A stretch of DNA of 64,000 bases, taken from positions 1 through 64,000 of the forward strand of contig NZ_VXLC01000004.1 in NCBI RefSeq assembly GCF_008704205.1, given 5' to 3'. Of this stretch, positions 29,489 through 38,147 are shown piece by piece. Position 1 is the first letter of the stretch, and every line of letters starts with the position of its first letter. The position numbers and the translations under genes are program-made. Source of the DNA: Nocardia colli. Lineage in GTDB: Bacteria > Actinomycetota > Actinomycetes > Mycobacteriales > Mycobacteriaceae. The notes below the pieces were generated by a model, which saw only the letters and a list, made by a program, of their open reading frames with translations, had not been told where the DNA came from and did not search any database.

Positions 29489-30289
29489 TCAGGCTTCCAG
29501 GGCTACCGCGGCCTCGGCCGTGTAGACCAGGAAGGTCAGGCTCTGCTGGAAGTACAGCTCGACCGACTCGGCGTCGTGGGACAGGTAGCCGATCGACAGG
29601 TCCTGACCGATCCGCAGGTCGAAGTCGCCGCCGCGGCAGGTCAGCACGAACGCGCCGTCGATGGCGGGCGCCCAGATGATCTCGCCGTCCGGGATGAGCC
29701 GCTCGATGTGGGTGCGGATCGGGTGTCCGTGATCGGAGGTCTCGCTTACCGCGGTGAACAGCTCCGCGCTCAGCAGCACCGAGTACGGCCCGTCGACGCC
29801 GGCCAGGCGCAGCGCGGTGAGCGCCTGGGTGACCGACTCCGGGACCAACCGCGGATCGCTCGGCAACGCGATCGCCTGATTGGTCGAACTCGCCCGGATG
29901 CCGGTGATGTTCGCGGCCGGATAGCCCTCGAAGATGGCCCGATCCTCGGCGAACGCGATCTTCTTCGCGGCGTCCTTCACCGGATCCAGGTCGGGATCCA
30001 TCGCGCCGCGTTCGACGTTGTCCAGCTCCTCGCGGGAGAGCCGGAACGGCACCCGCAGCTCGACCAGCGGCGCGACTACTCGCTGCCGGGCCTGCACGCC
30101 CTCGTCGGGCGCGGTGATCGGGGTGGTGTGCCCGGTGCCGACCGCGGAGTAGTCCAGGCCGTGCGGGCCGGACAGATCGACGACACGCCGCCCGGCGATG
30201 TGCCGCTTGAAGGTGCGCGTCGCCTCTTCCTCGATCGCCGACCATGCCTCGGCGGTGATCGGCGCGAGTTCGCGATAGAGGTTGTTCAT
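29489..30289 (-). CDS. Family 1 encapsulin nanocompartment shell protein
   Basis: A 266-residue HK97-fold shell protein. It starts MNNLYRELAPITAEAWSAIEEEATRTFK, the N-terminal helix that in family 1 encapsulins binds the cargo peptide. It continues with GRRVVDLSGPHGLDYSAV, then EDRAIFEGYPAANITGI and DLSIGYLSHDAESVELYFQQS, all hallmarks of the family. The shell self-assembles into an icosahedral compartment of about 24 nm in known members. ATG 30289 overlaps the stop of the DyP peroxidase gene (ATGA at 30286-30289), so cargo and shell are translated together. A 20-bp terminator follows. Confidence 0.96.
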   Translation of the reverse strand: MNNLYRELAPITAEAWSAIEEEATRTFKRHIAGRRVVDLSGPHGLDYSAVGTGHTTPITAPDEGVQARQRVVAPLVELRVPFRLSREELDNVERGAMDPDLDPVKDAAKKIAFAEDRAIFEGYPAANITGIRASSTNQAIALPSDPRLVPESVTQALTALRLAGVDGPYSVLLSAELFTAVSETSDHGHPIRTHIERLIPDGEIIWAPAIDGAFVLTCRGGDFDLRIGQDLSIGYLSHDAESVELYFQQSLTFLVYTAEAAVALEA

Positions 30290-31305
30290 GCCTGCGTGCT
30301 CCTTTTCAACGTGCCGATACCGAGTGAGCCCGACCCGATGTCGTTGGGCTGCACGTCTGCTGCCGCTATGGCCTCGTCCGGCGGCGGGGGAAGTTCATCG
30401 AAGAAGTCGAGCGACGGCGCGAAGAACGAGGTGCCGGTGACCGCGATGGAGAAGTCCAGGATGCGGTCGTAGGCGGCCTCGTCGGTGCCGACGAACATGC
30501 GGGTGAGCATCAGCTCGGTGACGCTCGGGGTGGCCGCGTAAGCGATGTAGTACGTGCCGAATTCGCCGTCCTTGACGCTGCCGAACGGCATGTTGGCGCG
30601 CAGGATCTCGCGTTCGGTGCCGTCGGCGTCGACGATGGTGTTCACCGCGACGTGCGAATCGGCGGGCTTGTCGGCGTCGGACAGCTCGAAATCGTCGAGC
30701 TTGGTGCGGCCGATCACCTTCTCCTGCTCCTCGATCGAGAGCGCGCGCCAATCCGCCATCGGATGCAGGTACTTCTGCACGATGACGTAACTGCCGCCGC
30801 AGAAGTCCGGGTCCTCGTCGCCGACGAGTGCGGCGGCATACGCGCCCTGGCCCTCCGGGTTCTCCGTGCCGTCCACGAAGCCGAGCAGGTCGCGCTGTTC
30901 GAAGTAGCGGAACCCGACGGTCTCGTCGATGATCGTGGCCGCGCCGGCCAGCCGGTCGCCGAGGGTCATGGCCAGCTCGAAGCAGGCGTCCTGGTTTTCC
31001 GCCCGGATGTGGAAGAGCAGATCGCCCGGCGTCACCGGGGCCTGGTGAACCGCGCCGACGAAGCCGGGGAAGTCGTGCAGTTCGGCGGGCCGTGGTCCGG
31101 CGAAGAGCCGGTCCCAGGCCGCGGAGCCGATCGAGGTGACGCAGTTCAAGCCGGCGCCGGGGATCCGGAAGCCGACCGAGCGACGCAGGCCCTGCACGTC
31201 GGCGAGGGTGTCCCGGACGACCGCCTCGCCGCCCTCGTCGATGGTGGCGACCAGGAAGATCGCGGCCGGGGTGAGCGGATCGAGAATCGGCTGCGGCTCA
31301 CTCAT
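30286..31305 (-). CDS. DyP-type haem peroxidase, encapsulin cargo
   Basis: A 339-residue dye-decolorising peroxidase. It has the family motif GFVDG (142-146, catalytic Asp145), proximal haem ligand His218 in DSHVAVNT, and distal Arg236 in EILRANMPFG. The C-terminus, after a flexible acidic/Pro-rich stretch, carries SGSLGIGTLKRSTQA, which matches the SLGIG-x-LK cargo-loading peptide of encapsulin-targeted DyP enzymes. It oxidises substrates with hydrogen peroxide; the physiological substrate is unknown. The start ATG 31305 was chosen over an upstream in-frame GTG by similarity to family N-termini. It is directly coupled to the shell gene, and a cupin gene lies 60 nt upstream on the same strand. 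Confidence 0.96.
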   Translation of the reverse strand: MSEPQPILDPLTPAAIFLVATIDEGGEAVVRDTLADVQGLRRSVGFRIPGAGLNCVTSIGSAAWDRLFAGPRPAELHDFPGFVGAVHQAPVTPGDLLFHIRAENQDACFELAMTLGDRLAGAATIIDETVGFRYFEQRDLLGFVDGTENPEGQGAYAAALVGDEDPDFCGGSYVIVQKYLHPMADWRALSIEEQEKVIGRTKLDDFELSDADKPADSHVAVNTIVDADGTEREILRANMPFGSVKDGEFGTYYIAYAATPSVTELMLTRMFVGTDEAAYDRILDFSIAVTGTSFFAPSLDFFDELPPPPDEAIAAADVQPNDIGSGSLGIGTLKRSTQA

Positions 31306-31365
31306 GATCTTCAGCCTAGTGCCCGGCACCGACACCTCGGCCAGGTGGCACGGGCACCGCGGCTA

Positions 31366-31692
31366 CTACTTCGCGACCGTCAGCAAGAAGGCCACATCGT
31401 CCACGGCCATCACGCTGTGCCGTGCCTTGGGCACCACGAGCAGATCGCCCGTCGAACCCTTCCATTCGTTGCTGCCGCTGATCAGGGTGAGCGTGCCGCT
31501 GAGCACCAGCAGCGTGGCCTCACCCGCGTTGTCGTGCTCGGCCAGGCTCTGGCCCGCGCTGAGGCCGACCACGGTCTGCCGCAGTGAATTTGCGTGACCA
31601 CCGTAGATGGTTTGCGAACTCCGCCCGCTGGTGGCGGTGCTCGCGATCTTGAGCTGTTGTCGAGCAACCGCAGTCAGCGATTTCTTGTCCAT
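31366..31692 (-). CDS. Cupin-domain protein
   Basis: A 108-residue single-domain cupin. Cupin motif 1 is seen as GLSAGQSLAEHDNAGEATLLVLSG with His and Glu positions, and motif 2 as GDLLVVPKARHSVMAVDD. Such small cupins bind a metal and act as enzymes or ligand-binding proteins; no substrate can be assigned. The start ATG 31692 is preceded by AAAGGCGG. It lies 60 nt upstream of the DyP peroxidase gene on the same strand, so it may belong to the encapsulin transcript. That link is inference. Confidence 0.8.
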   Translation of the reverse strand: MDKKSLTAVARQQLKIASTATSGRSSQTIYGGHANSLRQTVVGLSAGQSLAEHDNAGEATLLVLSGTLTLISGSNEWKGSTGDLLVVPKARHSVMAVDDVAFLLTVAK

Positions 31693-31893
31693 GGACCGCC
31701 TTTCGCAAATGACAACAGCCGGTACGAGGGCTGGTCGCACCGGCTCGGGGGTCCGGACGGACGCAGGCCCGGCCCCACTTATCCAGGAGTATGCCCGACC
31801 GTGCTTGGTCTCGAGTCGGGTTTGCGTGGCCGCGGCGTTCTGTGATCGAACGGTGTTGTGCGGCCTCGATGATCGATGCGGAGAGTTTGCCGA

Positions 31894-32397
31894 CTAGTCG
31901 GATTCGCGGCGGGTGTAGCGCCGGATCCGGTATCGCAGACCGGTGCTCGACTCGTGCCATTCCGCGCTCTCGTCGGCGGCCCATTCGGGCCCGATGAGCG
32001 GGGCGTACGCGTCGCCCGCGACGTTCGTGTCGACCTCGGTGACGAGCAGGTCGGTCGCGAAATCCATAGCGGCGCGGTAGATCTCACCGCCGCCGGCGAT
32101 CCACACGGAGTCCGGATCGCTCAGTGCGAGCGCCTCGTTCAGCGACCCGGCGCGTTCGGCGCCTTCGGCCACCCACTCCGGTTGCCTGGTCACCACGATG
32201 TTGCGGCGTCCGGTCAGCGGGCGGAACCTGGGGGGCAGCGAATCCCACGTGCGTCGGCCCATCACCACCGGATGTCCCATGGTGGCCGATTTGAAATTCG
32301 CCATGTCTTCGGGCACGCGCCACGGGATGGTGTTGTCCGCACCGATCACGCCGTCGGGCGTCTGCGCCCAGATCAGTCCGATCGTGCGCTCGCTCAC
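31894..32397 (-). CDS. folA: Dihydrofolate reductase
   Basis: A 167-residue enzyme reducing dihydrofolate to tetrahydrofolate with NADPH. It shows [31 protein letters not shown], with the catalytic acidic residue in the PWRVPEDM segment. Cofactor-site motifs follow: [21 protein letters not shown] and [13 protein letters not shown]. Length and motifs are those of mycobacterial DfrA/FolA. The start is GTG 32397, which overlaps the thyA stop (GTGA), so the two enzymes of the thymidylate cycle are translationally coupled. It is the target of trimethoprim-type antifolates in general. Confidence 0.96.
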   Translation of the reverse strand: MSERTIGLIWAQTPDGVIGADNTIPWRVPEDMANFKSATMGHPVVMGRRTWDSLPPRFRPLTGRRNIVVTRQPEWVAEGAERAGSLNEALALSDPDSVWIAGGGEIYRAAMDFATDLLVTEVDTNVAGDAYAPLIGPEWAADESAEWHESSTGLRYRIRRYTRRESD

Positions 32398-33194
32398 ACG
32401 GCCACCGGGGCCTTGATCGCCGGATGATGCTGGTAGTCAACGACTTCCACGTCCTCGTAGACGTAGTCGAATAGCGACGTGGCCGGACGCAGGTTCAGCG
32501 TCGGGAACGGGAGCGGATCGCGGGTGAGCTGTTCGGTGACCTGGTCGAGGTGGTTGTCGTAGATGTGGCAGTCGCCGCCGGTCCAGATGAAATCGCCGAG
32601 CTCCAGTTCGGTCTGCTGCGCGACCATCTGGGTGAGCAGCGCGTAGCTGGCGATATTGAACGGCACGCCGAGGAACAGGTCGGCGCTGCGCTGATACAGC
32701 TGGCAGGACAGCTTGCCGTCGGCTACATAGAACTGGAAGAACGCGTGGCACGGGGCGAGCGCCATCTTGTCCAGCTCGGAGACGTTCCAGGCGGACACGA
32801 GCATGCGCCGCGAGTCCGGGTTGGTGCGCAGGGTGTGCAGCACCTCGGAGATCTGGTCGATGTGCATGCCGTCCGGCGTCGGCCAGGAGCGCCACTGCAC
32901 GCCGTAGACCGGGCCGAGTTCGCCGCCCACGCCGGCCCACTCGTCCCAGATGGAGACGCCGTGCTCCTGCAGCCAGCGCACATTGGAGTCGCCGCGCAGG
33001 AACCAGAGCAACTCGTAGACGATCGACTTCAGATGCACCTTTTTGGTGGTGATCAGCGGGAAGCCCGCCGACAGGTCGTAGCGCAGCTGATGGCCGAAGA
33101 TGCTGCGCGTACCGGTGCCGGTGCGGTCTGCCTTCTTCGTGCCGGACTCCAGCACCAGCCGGAGCAGATCCTCGTACTGGGTATCGGTGGCCAC
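32394..33194 (-). CDS. thyA: Thymidylate synthase
   Basis: A 266-residue enzyme converting dUMP to dTMP with methylene-tetrahydrofolate and producing dihydrofolate for FolA. It shows [18 protein letters not shown], the [16 protein letters not shown] segment, the catalytic Cys149 in [12 protein letters not shown], and [18 protein letters not shown]. The length is normal for the family (264 in E. coli). The start GTG 33194 ([17 protein letters not shown]) was chosen; longer upstream frame lacks homology-like sequence. It is first in the thyA-folA operon and divergent from cobF. Confidence 0.97.
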   Translation of the reverse strand: MATDTQYEDLLRLVLESGTKKADRTGTGTRSIFGHQLRYDLSAGFPLITTKKVHLKSIVYELLWFLRGDSNVRWLQEHGVSIWDEWAGVGGELGPVYGVQWRSWPTPDGMHIDQISEVLHTLRTNPDSRRMLVSAWNVSELDKMALAPCHAFFQFYVADGKLSCQLYQRSADLFLGVPFNIASYALLTQMVAQQTELELGDFIWTGGDCHIYDNHLDQVTEQLTRDPLPFPTLNLRPATSLFDYVYEDVEVVDYQHHPAIKAPVAV

Positions 33195-33279
33195 GCCTGT
33201 CAACTCTAGGGGACGGTGGGAGGCGAAGCCGACGGGGCGGGTGAGCACTAGTCTTTGGGCCGCCTGGCAAGCTCGCCGC

Positions 33280-34017
33280 ATGCGCAAGCTCTACGTGATC
33301 GGCATCGGCGCGGGCGACCCCGACCAAGTGACGGTGCAGGCGATCAAGGCGATGCGACAGGTCGAGGTGTTCTTCGTCATCGGCAAGGGCGCGGAGAAGC
33401 GCGAGCTGGTCGAGGTGCGGACCGCGATCCTGGCCGAGCATGTCGAGCGGCCGTATCGGATCGTGGAGATCGCCGACCCGCCGCGCGATCGGACGCCCGC
33501 GGATTATCAGGGTGTCGTCGAAGACTGGCACGAGCGGCGCTCGGCGTTGCTGGAAGACGCGTTCGCGCAGGTCGACGGGGTCGGCGGGATTCTGGTGTGG
33601 GGTGATCCGGCGCTGTATGACAGCACGTTGCGGATGATCGAGCGGGTGCTCGCGCGCGGGACCGCGCACTTCGATTACACGGTGATTCCCGGCGTCACCA
33701 GCGTGCAGGCGCTGGCCGCGCGGCATCGCATGGTGCTGCACCGGATCGGCGAACCGGTGCACATCACCACCGGCAGGCGGCTGCGCGAGGAGGGACTCGC
33801 CGATTCCGCGGTGGTGATGCTGGACGGCGACTGCTCGTTCACCGAGGTACCGGGCGCGGACGTGCACATCTGGTGGGGCGCCTACCTCGGCATGCCGGAC
33901 GAAACGCTGATCGACGGCCCGCTGCGCGAGGTGGAACAGGAGATCGTCGAGCGCCGCGCCCGGTTGCGCGCCGAAAAGGGCTGGATCATGGACATCTATC
34001 TGCTCAGTCGAGGCTGA
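33280..34017 (+). CDS. cobF: Precorrin-6A synthase (deacetylating)
   Basis: A 245-residue SAM-dependent methyltransferase of the tetrapyrrole methylase family. The N-terminal motif is [19 protein letters not shown]. The second is [15 protein letters not shown] and the third [19 protein letters not shown], with [12 protein letters not shown] later. The pattern fits CobF, which methylates C-1 of precorrin-5 with loss of acetate in aerobic cobalamin synthesis. No other cob gene is seen in the window, so it is an orphan here. The start ATG 33280 is clear. It is divergent from thyA and 40 nt upstream of the Fpg-like gene. Confidence 0.93.
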   Translation: MRKLYVIGIGAGDPDQVTVQAIKAMRQVEVFFVIGKGAEKRELVEVRTAILAEHVERPYRIVEIADPPRDRTPADYQGVVEDWHERRSALLEDAFAQVDGVGGILVWGDPALYDSTLRMIERVLARGTAHFDYTVIPGVTSVQALAARHRMVLHRIGEPVHITTGRRLREEGLADSAVVMLDGDCSFTEVPGADVHIWWGAYLGMPDETLIDGPLREVEQEIVERRARLRAEKGWIMDIYLLSRG

Positions 34018-34045
34018 CTGCCCTGCTCTTGTCGGTGATCGCCGG

Positions 34046-34051
34046 TAACCT
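34046..34051 (+). promoter_or_regulatory. -10 box of leaderless Fpg/Nei gene
   Basis: TAACCT ends 6 nt before the GTG start at 34058; no Shine-Dalgarno sequence follows, suggesting a leaderless message. Confidence 0.5.
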
Positions 34052-34057
34052 GACCCT

Positions 34058-34927
34058 GTGCCCGAACTACCTGAGGTGGAGGCGCTGGCGCAGTTCCTGC
34101 GGGAGCATGCGGTCGGCGCGGTGGTGGGGCGCGTGGATGTGGCGGCGCTCAGCGCGGTGAAGACGTTCGAGCCGCCGGTGACCGCGCTGTCCGGCCGGGA
34201 CGTGACCGGGGCGGGGCGCTGGGGGAAGTTTCTCGGCATGGACTGCGGCGGCCTGTGGCTGATCACGCACCTGTCCCGCGGTGGCTGGCTGCGCTGGATC
34301 GATGAACCCAGCCAGACGCCGCCGAAGCCGGGCGGCAAGAGTCCGCTGGCGCTGCGCGTGCATTTCTTCACCCCGGAGGGCGCGACGCCCGCCTTCGATC
34401 TCACCGAGGCGGGCACCAAGAAGCGGCTCGCGGTCTACATCGTCGACGACCCGAAACTGGTGCCCGGCATCGCCCGGCTCGGGCCGGACGCGCTCGAGGT
34501 GAGCGAGGACGAGTTCATCGAGATCCTGCGCGGCACCTCGCAGCGGATCAAGACCGCGATCGTCGACCAGACCCTGTTGGCCGGCATCGGCAATGCCTAC
34601 TCCGACGAAATCCTGCACGCGGCCAAGATCTCCCCGTTCGCCAACACGAAAACCCTTGCGGCGAACAATGGTCCCGAGCTGTACGCGGCCATGCGCGCGG
34701 TGCTCACCGATGCCGTGCAGCGTTCGTCGGGGCAGGCCGCCGCCCGCCTCAAGGGCGAAAAGCGTTCCGGCATGCAGGTACACGCCCGGGCGGGCCAGCC
34801 GTGCCCGGTCTGCGGCGACACCGTGCGCGAGGTGTCCTACGCCGAGCGTTCCTTCCAGTACTGCCCGACCTGTCAGACCGGCGGCAAGATCCTCGCCGAC
34901 CGGCGGATGTCCCGGTTGCTCAAGTAG
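34058..34927 (+). CDS. Fpg/Nei family DNA glycosylase
   Basis: A 289-residue base-excision repair enzyme. The start is GTG 34058, giving the hallmark N-terminus PELPEVEAL, with catalytic Pro (N-terminal amine after Met removal) and Glu. The helix-two-turn-helix region reads VDQTLLAGIGNAYSDEILHAAKISP. The C-terminal zinc finger has CPVCGDTVREVSYAERSFQYCPTCQTGG with four cysteines. The similarity looks closest to the Rv0944-like second Fpg group of mycobacteria, but here with a full-length glycosylase domain. Substrate preference (8-oxoguanine or oxidised pyrimidine) cannot be decided by eye. Confidence 0.93.
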   Translation: MPELPEVEALAQFLREHAVGAVVGRVDVAALSAVKTFEPPVTALSGRDVTGAGRWGKFLGMDCGGLWLITHLSRGGWLRWIDEPSQTPPKPGGKSPLALRVHFFTPEGATPAFDLTEAGTKKRLAVYIVDDPKLVPGIARLGPDALEVSEDEFIEILRGTSQRIKTAIVDQTLLAGIGNAYSDEILHAAKISPFANTKTLAANNGPELYAAMRAVLTDAVQRSSGQAAARLKGEKRSGMQVHARAGQPCPVCGDTVREVSYAERSFQYCPTCQTGGKILADRRMSRLLK

Positions 34928-34930
34928 CGG

Positions 34931-36436
34931 TCAGGTCAGGGTGGGTACCCGGACTCCTTGCCAGGCAAGGCGTTTGGTCTTGTCCGGGTCGTGTTCCAGG
35001 CGGGTGGGGGTATCGATGATCAGGGTGGTGCGGCGGGATTCGGTGTAGGCGGGCCAGGAGGGGAGCGGGGCGCCGGTGCGGGCGAATTCGAGCCAGTTGT
35101 CCTGGAATTGGTGGGTGACCGATTGCAGGCCGCGGCGGCCACCGGCGGCGGTGATGGCGCGGCCGAACGCGGCTTCGCCGCCGCCGAAGACGGGGATCAG
35201 GTCCGAGGCGTGGGTGGCGCCGAGGCCCGCGAGCTGCATCGAGCGCGGGGCGAAGTCGTAGCGGTAGGCGTAGGTGGGGGCGTGTCGGCTGTGCCCGGCC
35301 ATCACCGTGACGGACGGGCGCCAGAAGACGAAGTCGCCGCCGGCCCGCACGGCGGCCTTGGCCTCCGGATAGCCGGGATAGGCTGCGGCGATTCGGGATT
35401 CGGCGGCATCGTTGGCGATCGCTTCGCGCAGCCGCTCCGGGGTGGTGGGCAGCGAATCCGCGAACTTGGCGAACAAGGTGCCCTCGTCGCGGTTCGTGCC
35501 GATGATGAGCGGCACCCGATGGGCGTTGCCGTCGACGATCGCATCGATCGGCGCCTGCGGTAGCAGGACGCCGTCGACCACCGGGGAAATCGGGAACAGG
35601 CCGCGTCGTTCGCGCAGGACCCGATTGCTGGTGCGGTCGACCGCGCGCCGAATGTCGTTGGCGCCGGCCGTGAGCAGGGCGGTGGCCGCCTGGTCCGGGG
35701 TGGCGCCGAGTGTTTCGACGCAGCGGCGGGCGAACAGCCGTGCATCGTCGGGGGTCATGGCCCAGTCGGCCGGCGGGCTCTGGGAAATAGCCTGGTGGAA
35801 CAGGCCTTTCGCGGCCGGTGTGGCGAGCAGGCTGAGCACCGCGTGCGCGCCCGCGGATTCGCCGAAGATGGTGACATTGCCGGGATCGCCACCGAACGCG
35901 GCGATATTGGTGCGCACCCATTCCAGCGCGGCGACCTGATCGCGCAGGCCGAGGTTCGACTCGAAAGTGTGCCCCGGCGTGGAGAATTCACCGAAATCGA
36001 CATAGCCGAACGCGCCGAGCCGGTAGTTCAGCGATACCAGCACGGCATCCCCGCGCACCGCGAGCCGGCCACCGGAGTACAGCGCGAGCGCCGACGTGCC
36101 GGTGAGATAGCCGCCGCCGTGGATGAACACCAGCACCGGCCGCGGCTTGGCCGACGGCGTCACGGGCACGGTGACATTGAGTGTCAGCGAGTCCTCGTTG
36201 GTCGGCTGGTACCGGCGCGGCCCGATCCGCGCGCCGGCCCGATGCTGCATCGCGGCGAACCCGTACTCGGTGCTCTCCCGCACCCCGGCCCACGGCGTGA
36301 CCGGTTGCGGGGCCCGAAACCGCAAGTCGCCCACCGGCGCGGCCGCGTAGGGCAGGGACCGCCAGCGCAAGACGCGGCGGCCGCGACGACCCCGAACGAC
36401 TCCGTCGGCGGTCTGGATATCTGTCGATGCCACCAT
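34931..36436 (-). CDS. Type B carboxylesterase
   Basis: A 501-residue alpha/beta hydrolase of the carboxylesterase/para-nitrobenzyl esterase family. It contains the oxyanion HGGGYLTG, NYRLGAFGY, nucleophile Ser194 in FGESAGAHAV, the acid in the GTNRDEGTLF region, and the His region near GATHASDLIPVFGG. No signal peptide is visible. It hydrolyses carboxylic esters; the substrate is unknown. ATG 36436 gives MVASTDIQTADGVVRG, the usual family beginning. It lies 13 nt downstream of the flavoprotein reductase stop on the same strand and may be cotranscribed. It is convergent with the Fpg gene, the stops being only 3 bp apart. Confidence 0.93.
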   Translation of the reverse strand: MVASTDIQTADGVVRGRRGRRVLRWRSLPYAAAPVGDLRFRAPQPVTPWAGVRESTEYGFAAMQHRAGARIGPRRYQPTNEDSLTLNVTVPVTPSAKPRPVLVFIHGGGYLTGTSALALYSGGRLAVRGDAVLVSLNYRLGAFGYVDFGEFSTPGHTFESNLGLRDQVAALEWVRTNIAAFGGDPGNVTIFGESAGAHAVLSLLATPAAKGLFHQAISQSPPADWAMTPDDARLFARRCVETLGATPDQAATALLTAGANDIRRAVDRTSNRVLRERRGLFPISPVVDGVLLPQAPIDAIVDGNAHRVPLIIGTNRDEGTLFAKFADSLPTTPERLREAIANDAAESRIAAAYPGYPEAKAAVRAGGDFVFWRPSVTVMAGHSRHAPTYAYRYDFAPRSMQLAGLGATHASDLIPVFGGGEAAFGRAITAAGGRRGLQSVTHQFQDNWLEFARTGAPLPSWPAYTESRRTTLIIDTPTRLEHDPDKTKRLAWQGVRVPTLT

Positions 36437-36449
36437 CCGCCAATGGTAC

Positions 36450-37886
36450 TTACGCGCGCCGTGTCTCCAACAGGCGTAACCAGAACTCGCTGATCGCGGG
36501 AAACGCGGGCACCGCGTGCCACAGGGTTGCCAACGGCACCTTGCCGACCACCGCGATGGTGGCCGCGTGCAGCTGCTCGCCCGCCTCCGGACCGACGAAG
36601 GTCGCGCCGAGCAGCGTGTCGGTGGCGGTGTCGATGACCAGCTTGGCGTGGCCCGCGAAGTCGTTGCGCGCCAACGCGGAACCGGCGACCGAGATGTCCA
36701 GCTCCACGGTTTCGACGGCACGGCCCGCGTCCCGGGCCGCGGCCTCGGTCAGTCCGACGGACGCGACCTCGGGTGCGGTGTACACGACCTGCGGAACCTG
36801 CCCGTGGTCGGCGCTCGCGGTGAACCGGGCATCGTCGAGCGGCCTGCCCTCCGCGCGGGCCGCGATCACGTCGCCGCACACCCTGGCCTGGTACTTGCCC
36901 ATATGCGTCAGCGCGGCACGGTGATTCAGATCGCCGACGCAGTACAGCCAGTCGCCGTCCACGTCGCGCACGGTCAGCTGATCGTCGACGGCGACGTAGC
37001 CGTCCTTCAGCCCGACGGAATCCAGGCCGAGCCCTTCGGTGGCGGGTGCGCGGCCGGCGGCCACGATGATCTCGTCGGCCTCGAGTTCGGTATCGCCCTG
37101 GGCGCTGTGCACCCGCACGGTGACCGGGCCGCCGTGGATCCGGCCCTCGCCGGTGTCCTTGGCGTCGGGGCGGTGCACGCTGGTCGGCGAGGTGTCGAGC
37201 AGCACTCGCACGCCGCGCTCGTTCAGCGCCGCGACCACGCGCTCGCCCGCGAACGGTTCGGCGGACGCGAGCACCGCACTGCCACGCACGACCATGCTGA
37301 CCTGCGCGCCGAGCGCACTCAGCCAGGTCGCGGCCTCGCAGGCCACCACGCCGCCGCCGATGATCACCACGCGGCCGGGGACCTCGTGCAGGTTGGTGGC
37401 GTCGCGGGAAATCCACGGCAGCGCGTCGCGCAGGCCGGGTACGTCAGGGACGCTCGCCGTGGTGCCGGTGGCCAGCACCACCGCGTGCCGGGCGCGCAGC
37501 ACCCGTCCGTCGACCTCGACCAGTCGTTCCCCGACGAGTTTTCCGGTGCCGCGGACGACCTCGATGCGGTGGTCGCCGGCCCACTTCACCTGCGAGGCGT
37601 CGTCGTGGTCGCTGACGAAGGAGTCACGCCGCCGCAGCACCGCCTCGATGTCGAGGCCGGTCGCGGTGATCCCGTCCATGGCCTGCGCGGCGCCCAGCAC
37701 ATGGCCGGGCCGCAGCAGGGCCTTGCTCGGAATGCAGGCCCAGTAGGAGCATTCGCCGCCGACGAGTTCGCGTTCCACGATCGCGGCGGTCCGGTCACTC
37801 CCGGCGATGGCGTAGTCGGCGGCGTTCTCGCCCGCCGGTCCGCCACCGATCACGATGACGTCGTACTCGGTAGGTGTGCTGGGCAT
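36450..37886 (-). CDS. FAD-dependent pyridine nucleotide-disulfide oxidoreductase (LPD-like)
   Basis: A 478-residue flavoprotein. The FAD motif is VIVIGGGPAGENAA. The redox-active pair Cys46/Cys51 lies in GGECSYWACIPSKALLRP, the NAD(P) motif is VVIIGGGVVACEAATWL, and the second FAD motif reads YCVGDLNHRAALTHMGKYQAR. The dimerisation domain ends HAVPAFPAISEFWLRLLE. The position of the catalytic His in lipoamide dehydrogenase (HPTLSE) is occupied by Phe (FPAISE). It is therefore probably not a standard lipoamide dehydrogenase; a mycothiol-, quinone- or other disulfide reductase is possible. It forms a likely operon with the DUF2630 gene upstream (5-nt gap) and the esterase downstream. Confidence 0.9.
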   Translation of the reverse strand: MPSTPTEYDVIVIGGGPAGENAADYAIAGSDRTAAIVERELVGGECSYWACIPSKALLRPGHVLGAAQAMDGITATGLDIEAVLRRRDSFVSDHDDASQVKWAGDHRIEVVRGTGKLVGERLVEVDGRVLRARHAVVLATGTTASVPDVPGLRDALPWISRDATNLHEVPGRVVIIGGGVVACEAATWLSALGAQVSMVVRGSAVLASAEPFAGERVVAALNERGVRVLLDTSPTSVHRPDAKDTGEGRIHGGPVTVRVHSAQGDTELEADEIIVAAGRAPATEGLGLDSVGLKDGYVAVDDQLTVRDVDGDWLYCVGDLNHRAALTHMGKYQARVCGDVIAARAEGRPLDDARFTASADHGQVPQVVYTAPEVASVGLTEAAARDAGRAVETVELDISVAGSALARNDFAGHAKLVIDTATDTLLGATFVGPEAGEQLHAATIAVVGKVPLATLWHAVPAFPAISEFWLRLLETRRA

Positions 37887-37891
37887 GGCGG

Positions 37892-38137
37892 TTACTGCAG
37901 GTAGCCCTCGACCTGAGCGGCGGAGCTCGGTTCGGCGCCGTCGGGCGACTCGCCCTGGTCGATCCGCGCCCGGCGGTGCCGCAGCAGATCCCACGCCTGG
38001 TCCAGCATCACCTCGAGCTCGGCGAGCTGCTGGCGTTCGGCCTTGGGATCCAGGTCGCCTTTGGCGGCCTGGGCCCGGAGCTCGTGCTCCTGGTCGACGA
38101 GTGCCTTGATCCGGGCCAAAACGTCCTGTTCGGTCAT
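37892..38137 (-). CDS. DUF2630 family protein
   Basis: An 81-residue helical protein, MTEQDVLARIKALVDQEHEL followed by LEVMLDQAWDLLRHRRARIDQG. It matches the actinobacterial DUF2630 pattern of a short helical hairpin ending in an acidic tail. No function is known. Start ATG 38137 fits the family N-terminus; another ATG 9 nt upstream is possible. It lies 5 nt before the disulfide oxidoreductase gene on the same strand and 10 nt after the MocR gene, so one transcript may cover all of them. Confidence 0.85.
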   Translation of the reverse strand: MTEQDVLARIKALVDQEHELRAQAAKGDLDPKAERQQLAELEVMLDQAWDLLRHRRARIDQGESPDGAEPSSAAQVEGYLQ

Positions 38138-38147
38138 GGCGACCATG

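Noticed and set aside
31693..31893. Gene or terminator between cupin and folA
   Set aside because: Only a weak 7-bp inverted repeat with a 15-nt loop (31717-31745) and no coding frame with a convincing codon pattern.
32437..34419. Long minus-strand frame across thyA, cobF and the Fpg gene
   Set aside because: It runs through real genes in the wrong frame and shows no domain; thyA and cobF/Fpg are unmistakable.
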